DNA of 40,314 bases from Fidelibacterota bacterium (lineage in GTDB: Bacteria; Pseudomonadota; Alphaproteobacteria; Rhodospirillales; Rhodospirillaceae): the NCBI GenBank assembly GCA_947476065.1, contig CANJPG010000025.1, positions 1 through 40,314 on the forward strand, read 5' to 3'. Within the stretch, counting starts at the first letter, position 1, and each line of letters starts with the position of its first letter. Below, piece after piece: positions 35,761 through 40,314 of this stretch. The notes below the pieces were generated by a model. The model was not told the DNA's origin, ran no database searches, and was given only the letters and a program-made list of their open reading frames with translations. The position numbers were made by a program, and so were the translations under genes.

Positions 35761-36816
35761 TCAGGCCGTCGTGTAGCGGTAGATGCCGTCCGGGCACTCC
35801 TCGCGTACAACGTCGCCGCCGGCAACAAGGTAGTTGAGGTGCGCCACCGTTTCACCCAGCGCAAAGGCCAGCTGATGGGCGTCCAGCTCGCGCTTGAACA
35901 GGGCCTTCAGGACCTCGCCGCCGGTTGCGCCTTTGCGGCTGGCCTCGCGCGCCACGTCGAGACGATCATGATGGTGGCGGATCAGCTGATCGACGCGCGT
36001 CCGCAAACCGTGGAACGGCAATTTGTGGGACGGCAGCACGAGGGTTTCATCGGGCAACGCCCGGAAGCGTTCGAGGCTGTCGAGGAACAGTTTCAGCGGA
36101 TTGCTGTCGGGCTGAGAATCCCGGACGCTGACATTGGGCGTGATGCCGGGCAGGACTTGGTCGCCGGAAATCAGCAGGGCGCGTTCATCAGAATAAAGCG
36201 TCGCCATCTGCGGCGAATGCCCCTCGCCCACCACCACGCGCCAATCGATGCCGGCAGCGTTGACCGGCAGCGCGGGATCAATCGCTGTATAGTGCTCCGG
36301 CAGATCGGACACCGCGCGTTTATAGCGTCCGCCGTGCGCGCTGGTAGCCGCGGGGATGGCGCTTTCAAGGCCGGCCTGGATGTAAACCTTAGCCGCGGCC
36401 GGCGCCGATATCTCGTGGGTCAGCCCGTGGGAAAAGCGCGCTGCGGCTATTTCGCCGGGCGTGATCCACAAGGGCGCCCGGTGTGTTTCCGCCAGCCAGC
36501 CGGCCAGACCGATGTGATCGGGATGATAATGGGTACAGAAGATGCGCTTGACCGGTTTGCCCTTGAGCGGGCCGGTGAAAATCTCGGTCCAGGTCTGCTT
36601 GGTCTCGGGCGTGTTGACGCCGGTATCGACCACCGTCCAACCGTCGCCGTCGTCGAGCACCCACAGATTGATGTGATTAAGGGCCGCATAGGGCAGCGGC
36701 ATGCGCAGCCATTTAACGCCGGGCGCTACATCGGTAAGAGTTCCCGGCGCAGGCGCGGCGGAAAAGGGAAAGTGCAGCGCGTCGTTACCGTTGTTATAGC
36801 GTTTGCCAGTATCCAT
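35761..36816 (-). CDS. MBL-fold hydrolase with C-terminal winged-helix domain
   Basis: The 351-residue protein has a metallo-beta-lactamase core with the HYHPDH metal motif (in IFCTHYHPDHIGLAGWL), VVDTGVNTPE, GEGHSPQM, ALLISGDQVL and VLPSHKLPFHG, which are standard motifs of this fold. The C-terminal part (about 270-351) with GATGGEVLKALFKREL and the YLVAGGDVVRE segment resembles the BLACT winged-helix found in some MBL hydrolases. Substrate unknown. ATG 36816 is used; upstream frame to 37002 is a low-complexity extension. It is divergent from the ROK kinase, 88 nt away. Confidence 0.87.
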   Translation of the reverse strand: MDTGKRYNNGNDALHFPFSAAPAPGTLTDVAPGVKWLRMPLPYAALNHINLWVLDDGDGWTVVDTGVNTPETKQTWTEIFTGPLKGKPVKRIFCTHYHPDHIGLAGWLAETHRAPLWITPGEIAAARFSHGLTHEISAPAAAKVYIQAGLESAIPAATSAHGGRYKRAVSDLPEHYTAIDPALPVNAAGIDWRVVVGEGHSPQMATLYSDERALLISGDQVLPGITPNVSVRDSQPDSNPLKLFLDSLERFRALPDETLVLPSHKLPFHGLRTRVDQLIRHHHDRLDVAREASRKGATGGEVLKALFKRELDAHQLAFALGETVAHLNYLVAGGDVVREECPDGIYRYTTA

Positions 36817-36904
36817 AGCCAAATGGGGTCTCACAGAATGGCGGTGTTGTCCATATGGCGAACTGGAGTAGCTTCCACGCGGAAATGACCGGGGTAATGG
36901 AACC

Positions 36905-37816
36905 GTGAGCACGAACATCCGCATCGGCATCGACCTGGGCGGCACGAAAATCGAGGCGGTTGCCATTGACCGTGCGGGCGTCGCGCGTTTCCGCCGACGC
37001 ACGGCGACGCCTGTGGGCTCCTATGAAAAGACCGTTCGCGCCGTTGCGATGCTGGTTGAGGCGGCCGATGCCGCCGTCGCCGGTGACACCCCGGCCTCGG
37101 TTGGCATTGGCATTCCCGGCACGATTTCGCCGGCCACAGGCCTCATCAAGAACGCCAACTCCGTCTGCCTGATCGGCCATGCGCTCGACCGCGACCTCGC
37201 CGCCGCCGTGGGCCGCCCGGTCCGACTGGCCAATGACGCCGATTGTTTCGCCTTGTCAGAAGCCGCCGATGGCGCGGGCGAGCACGCCGCCATTGTCTTC
37301 GGCGCGATCGTGGGAACCGGTGCCGGCAGCGGTCTGGTGATCAACAAACAATTGGTACGCGGTCCGAATGCCATCACCGGCGAGTGGGGGCACAACCCCC
37401 TGCCCTGGCCGCGCGACGACGAACGGCCGGGACCTGCCTGCTACTGCGGCCTGAACGGCTGCAACGAGGTCTTCATCTCGGGCACCGGTCTCGCCCTCGA
37501 TTTCTGCACCGCGACGGGTGAAACAGCGACGGCGGCCGACATCGTCGCGCGCAGTGCGGCGGGTGATGTAGCTGCTGAGGCATCGCTTGTACGCTACATC
37601 GACCGGCTGGCGCGGGCGACAGCGACCGTCATCAACCTCATCGACCCCAATGTGATTGTTCTCGGCGGCGGCATGTCGAATGTGAAACGCCTCTACACCG
37701 ACGTGCCGCAGCTTTGGCCCCAATATGTGTTCTCGGACACTGTGGTCACCCAACTCGTCCCGCCGCGTCATGGCGACGCCAGCGGCGTGCGCGGTGCCGC
37801 GTGGCTCTGGCCGTGA
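36905..37816 (+). CDS. ROK-family sugar kinase (fructokinase-like)
   Basis: The 303-residue protein has an ATP-binding DLGGTKIEAVA, GIGIPGTISPATG, ANDADCFALSEAADG with the catalytic Asp, and IVGTGAGSGLVI. A zinc site is seen in GEWGHNPLPWP and CYCGLNGCNE (CxCGxxGCxE), typical of ROK sugar kinases. There is no DNA-binding domain, so it is an enzyme rather than an NagC-type repressor. Fructose, glucose or an amino sugar are possible substrates. The start is GTG 36905. It ends five nt before the convergent EipB-like gene. Confidence 0.93.
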   Translation: MSTNIRIGIDLGGTKIEAVAIDRAGVARFRRRTATPVGSYEKTVRAVAMLVEAADAAVAGDTPASVGIGIPGTISPATGLIKNANSVCLIGHALDRDLAAAVGRPVRLANDADCFALSEAADGAGEHAAIVFGAIVGTGAGSGLVINKQLVRGPNAITGEWGHNPLPWPRDDERPGPACYCGLNGCNEVFISGTGLALDFCTATGETATAADIVARSAAGDVAAEASLVRYIDRLARATATVINLIDPNVIVLGGGMSNVKRLYTDVPQLWPQYVFSDTVVTQLVPPRHGDASGVRGAAWLWP

Positions 37817-37820
37817 AAGT

Positions 37821-38657
37821 CTAACTGGTCGGCTTCGCCGGGCAGCTTGGCGTATCCAAGCGGCGTAAGCGCTGCAGTTTCGCCGACACCACGAAATCGC
37901 CGAAGGTCTGTTCAAAGGATTCGGTGACGCCGGATTTATAGAGCTGCAGACTGACCTCAGTGTTCGGCATATCGCGCCGCTCGAATAGATTGAAATAGGC
38001 CGAGCTCATGCGCCATGAGGTCGTGCCGAGCAACATCTGATCGATGCCGGCCTCTTCCGGATGACCGGGCGCGCGGCGCGGCCCGATGGCCGTGGACATC
38101 ACGCGCGGGCCGACGGACGACGAGCCGTTCAACACCACCTGGCGAAACAAGGGACCACCCTGCTCCGCCGAAGACAGCAGCGCCTGCGCGTGGGCTGCCG
38201 GAAACAAGGTGCCGGGCGGCAGTTTGATGGTGACGAGCTTGCCGGTTTTCTGGCCCTCGCCAGCCGGCACTTCGTAGCGCGCGTGACCGCCGCGTTTGCC
38301 GAGGTCAGCGACCCCGCTGTAGGCTTCGACGCGCTTGCCGTTTTTCAGCGTGAGGGCCGCGAATTTATAATCGCGTCCGGTCTTGGCTTCCGACGATGAA
38401 AAGAAGCGCTCGTTGGTGACGCTGGGGCCCTCGCCGAAGGCGAGATTCAAGATGGTGTGGGTCTTGCTGTCCCAGCCGGCGCAGGTTTCGGCGAAGCGCG
38501 TCTCGAAGAGGCCGGTGGCGGCGCGCGGGCCGCCGGAGGAACTGGCGTGCGTCAGGCGCAGTTCATAGACAGCTTCGTAAGACAAGAGATCGCCGGCCCA
38601 GGCTTGCGGTGCGTGAATGCCGCTGAGCACGGCCAAGCATAGAAAATGTCTGCGCAT
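37821..38657 (-). CDS. EipB/DUF1849 family periplasmic protein, copy 1
   Basis: The 278-residue protein has a signal peptide (about 1-21) and a DUF1849 core: LLSYEAVYELRLTHASSSGG, GLFETRFAETCAGWDSKT, FAALTLKNGKRVEAYSG, and NTEVSLQLYKSGVTESFEQT near the C-terminus. EipB is a beta-spiral periplasmic protein for cell-envelope integrity in Alphaproteobacteria, with a conserved disulfide. A cysteine in ETCAGW and one near the C-terminus (TPSC) fit that pair. ATG 38657 is preferred over GTG 38666. It is second in a tandem pair. Confidence 0.85.
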   Translation of the reverse strand: MRRHFLCLAVLSGIHAPQAWAGDLLSYEAVYELRLTHASSSGGPRAATGLFETRFAETCAGWDSKTHTILNLAFGEGPSVTNERFFSSSEAKTGRDYKFAALTLKNGKRVEAYSGVADLGKRGGHARYEVPAGEGQKTGKLVTIKLPPGTLFPAAHAQALLSSAEQGGPLFRQVVLNGSSSVGPRVMSTAIGPRRAPGHPEEAGIDQMLLGTTSWRMSSAYFNLFERRDMPNTEVSLQLYKSGVTESFEQTFGDFVVSAKLQRLRRLDTPSCPAKPTS

Positions 38658-38702
38658 GATCCCCACGCCTCCCGCATGAGGGCCCGCGTGCCGGGCGTGT
38701 GC

Positions 38703-39596
38703 CTAGCAGGACGGGCCGGTAATGGGCTCCATCTTCACCGGTTTGAAGGCCAAGGTAAATCCGCCGAAGTCCTGCATCATGGAATGGGTGATGCCGGTGC
38801 CCAGCAGGTTTTGCGAGATTTCGTATTCCGGAATGGCTTGATCCGACTTGACCGGGAAATAGGCCATGCCGATGGGCCAATAGCGACCGTCGCCAAAGGC
38901 GGGCACAGCGCTTTGGGCCGGCGCACCGCTTTTGGCTGTCGCTATGCCGCCGTCGTGGGGGGCTGCGATCGCCGCCGTCACCCAAAACGGACCTTCGTCG
39001 AAGGAGCCGTCAATGACCAGCTTGGAGACGAACTTCTCACGCGCCTCGGCGCTCTTGATCAGCGCGAGGGTGTGCGCGGTCGACAGCAAGGTGCCGCGCG
39101 GCAAATCAAACGTGGATGTGTCGCCAGCTTCGTAGGTGGCGGTGCCAGTGCCGTCGTCGTTGAACTTGATATTGCCGTGATAGGCCTTGGCGACATTGCC
39201 GTTCTCGATCACCTTGAAGCTAAAGGTCGATGAACGCCCGTCCTTGGACTCCCAGGCGGCATAACGCTGCTCGACCTGGTTTTCGTTGCCGTTGGCGAAC
39301 GAGAGGTGCAGCGAGAGATTGGTTTCGATGGTGTAGCCGTCGCAGCGGTCGGTGAGCGCATAGGTCATGTTGCCCGAGGCCGCCCGCACGCCGTCGCTGT
39401 TGGAGACCTTGCTCAACGACATGTCGTAGACCGCGCGGTGCGATGTGAGACTGAGGGCCTTGTCGGCGCCCCTCTCGCCCGCGGCCTTGGCACCCACCGC
39501 GGGGCCGGCCGCGAAAACCTGGCCAGAGCCCATAATCGAAACCGCCGCCACGACTGCAGTACGCAAGGCACGCACACCGAACAGCTTCATTACCAT
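38703..39596 (-). CDS. EipB/DUF1849 family periplasmic protein, copy 2
   Basis: The 297-residue protein has a signal peptide ending near QVFAA, an Ala/Gly-rich stretch, and a DUF1849 core: SLTSHRAVYDMSLSKVSNS, GNMTYALTDRCDGYTIET, FNDDGTGTATYEAGDT, and PIGMAYFPVKSDQAIPEYE. The cysteine pair is present (DRCDGY, and a C-terminal GPSC). Several ATG codons lie together; 39596 sits eight bases after GGGGA and is preferred. It is upstream of copy 1 with a 45-nt gap. Sequence similarity to copy 1 is low, suggesting an old duplication. Confidence 0.84.
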   Translation of the reverse strand: MVMKLFGVRALRTAVVAAVSIMGSGQVFAAGPAVGAKAAGERGADKALSLTSHRAVYDMSLSKVSNSDGVRAASGNMTYALTDRCDGYTIETNLSLHLSFANGNENQVEQRYAAWESKDGRSSTFSFKVIENGNVAKAYHGNIKFNDDGTGTATYEAGDTSTFDLPRGTLLSTAHTLALIKSAEAREKFVSKLVIDGSFDEGPFWVTAAIAAPHDGGIATAKSGAPAQSAVPAFGDGRYWPIGMAYFPVKSDQAIPEYEISQNLLGTGITHSMMQDFGGFTLAFKPVKMEPITGPSC

Positions 39597-40090
39597 CACC
39601 ATCGTCCCCAAAGCAGCGGCATTGATCCACTGACACAATAGCATCACGAAAGCCGCCGCCGTCCCATAGAAGCTGCAGTAAATGCGTTTGGGCCAACGAA
39701 ATGCGGAGTCGCACTAAATTATTTTGACTTAAAACTGTTGGTCGCCAAAACCGACCCTGAGGCGACCGCACAGCGCAGCGCCGGCCTAAAGTTTCAGCGC
39801 GCTCAAAAGTTGAGTAAATTGAAGGGGATACATTTTGGGCTTGAGCGATTGCGGGGCATTAATCGTCATTATAGCAGCAGCTTACAGGCCTTTTCCGTAT
39901 GCACTAAGGTATTTTATGCTTTGAATCCGGTACCTGCAGTTTCTCTCATAACGCGAATCTTTATCCCAAGTTGTATTGGCCCCGCTCCTACAAACTTGAA
40001 ACTGTTGACCCTTCGGGTCCGCACCAACAAAATGCCGCCTCCTTGGGGGCGCGCCACTATGGCGCGTGAGTGAGGATCTAGGAGATTTTG
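39597..40090. other. 494-bp stretch without a convincing gene
   Basis: Two modest ORFs cross this stretch but neither has a good start, SD or protein signature. The left part would hold the promoter of the EipB-like pair. The right part is the leader of the unrecognised gene at 40091, with an inverted repeat at 40050-40066. It is more AT-rich than the coding regions around it. Confidence 0.55.
40050..40066. repeat. Perfect inverted repeat before the last gene
   Basis: CGCGCCA (40050-40056) and TGGCGCG (40060-40066) flank CTA, about 25 nt before the ATG at 40091. Just upstream, GCCTCCTTGGG contains an anti-Shine-Dalgarno-like CCTCCT that could pair with the AGGAG before the start. Confidence 0.5.
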
Positions 40091-40314
40091 ATGGCTTTGC
40101 CAGAACCGAAGCGCGTACGTGCGCCGGAACCCCAGCAGGATTCGATTGTCACGAAGCTGACACAGCTTGTGCGCTTCACTGAGCGATTCAAACCCGACCG
40201 GGCTGCCGAAGGCGCTCAGGCGATCACCCAAATCGCGGCGCTGGCGCATGCCCTTGTCGAAGAGATCTCCAAGCATCTTACCGATCAGAACAAGCGCATT
40301 GCCGATCTTGAAAA
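40091..40314 (+). CDS. Unrecognised protein, N-terminal part (cut by window edge)
   Basis: About 74 codons are visible with no stop. The ATG at 40091 has AGGAG six bases upstream. The start reads MALPEPKRVRAPEPQQDS, then IVTKLTQLVRFTERFKPDRA, and a helical segment LAHALVEEISKHLTDQNKRI near the window end that may begin a coiled coil. No signal peptide or TM helix is seen. I do not recognise the family, and most of the protein is outside the window. Confidence 0.65.
   Translation, partial: MALPEPKRVRAPEPQQDSIVTKLTQLVRFTERFKPDRAAEGAQAITQIAALAHALVEEISKHLTDQNKRIADLE

Noticed and set aside
39738-40073. 111-codon plus-strand ORF in the gap before the last gene
   Set aside because: No SD, no recognisable protein, mixed composition; the 120-codon minus-strand ORF over 39914-40276 is equally unsupported.

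Overview
The window is GC-rich, densely coded bacterial chromosome and looks like Alphaproteobacteria. The evidence is the gene content: an aa3 oxidase cluster in the order coxB-coxA-ctaG-coxC-DUF983, two EipB (DUF1849) periplasmic proteins, an ELM1/DUF1022 protein, and an xseB-ispA-dxs-tlyA isoprenoid operon. Family or genus cannot be fixed from this sequence alone; a Rhodospirillales- or Rhizomicrobium-like lineage is only a guess. I see no rRNA, tRNA, CRISPR array, insertion sequence or phage gene. Many start sites appear to be GTG or TTG.

Layout. 1-1561: a partial SDR and a secreted DUF6134 protein (minus), then DUF2237 (plus). 1558-9519: respiratory block. The minus strand carries ctaB, a divergent heme-copper-oxidase subunit I-like protein, DUF420 and a 44-residue single-TM protein. 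The plus strand carries the canonical aa3 oxidase genes behind a recognisable promoter. 9530-12235: sulfur-handling genes (TusA, TsuA-like thiosulfate importer, ModE-like one-domain regulator, rhodanese) and a universal stress protein. 12477-16803: a degenerate GGDEF/EAL-like protein, a hydroxypyruvate isomerase/ELM1 pair, a small orphan gene and pyrE. 16804-20956: an OmpR/EnvZ-type two-component system divergent from an HMG-CoA-lyase-like/enoyl-CoA-hydratase operon, with a GTTACA direct-repeat site between them. 21051-24848: PA0069-type radical SAM protein (plus), then pdxH, a CDF metal exporter and a universal stress gene broken by one in-frame TAG (minus). 25073-30864: glycine-zipper lipoprotein, YihY membrane protein, fabI-aroC and sppA. 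30865-36816: minus-strand run MBL hydrolase, histone-deacetylase-like protein, xseB, ispA, dxs, tlyA. 36905-40314: ROK sugar kinase, two tandem EipB-like genes, a 494-bp non-coding stretch and the 5' end of an unrecognised gene.

How the parts fit. CtaB makes heme O for the aa3 oxidase, CtaG delivers CuB, and DUF420 and DUF983 are oxidase-associated. Dxs and IspA supply the farnesyl diphosphate that CtaB uses. FabI, AroC, PyrE and PdxH are housekeeping biosynthesis. The least understood system is the minus-strand operon 2480-4639. Its subunit I-like protein keeps the heme-ligand histidines but appears to lack one CuB histidine and the cross-linked tyrosine, and it sits with DUF420 and a tiny membrane protein not previously listed as a gene here.
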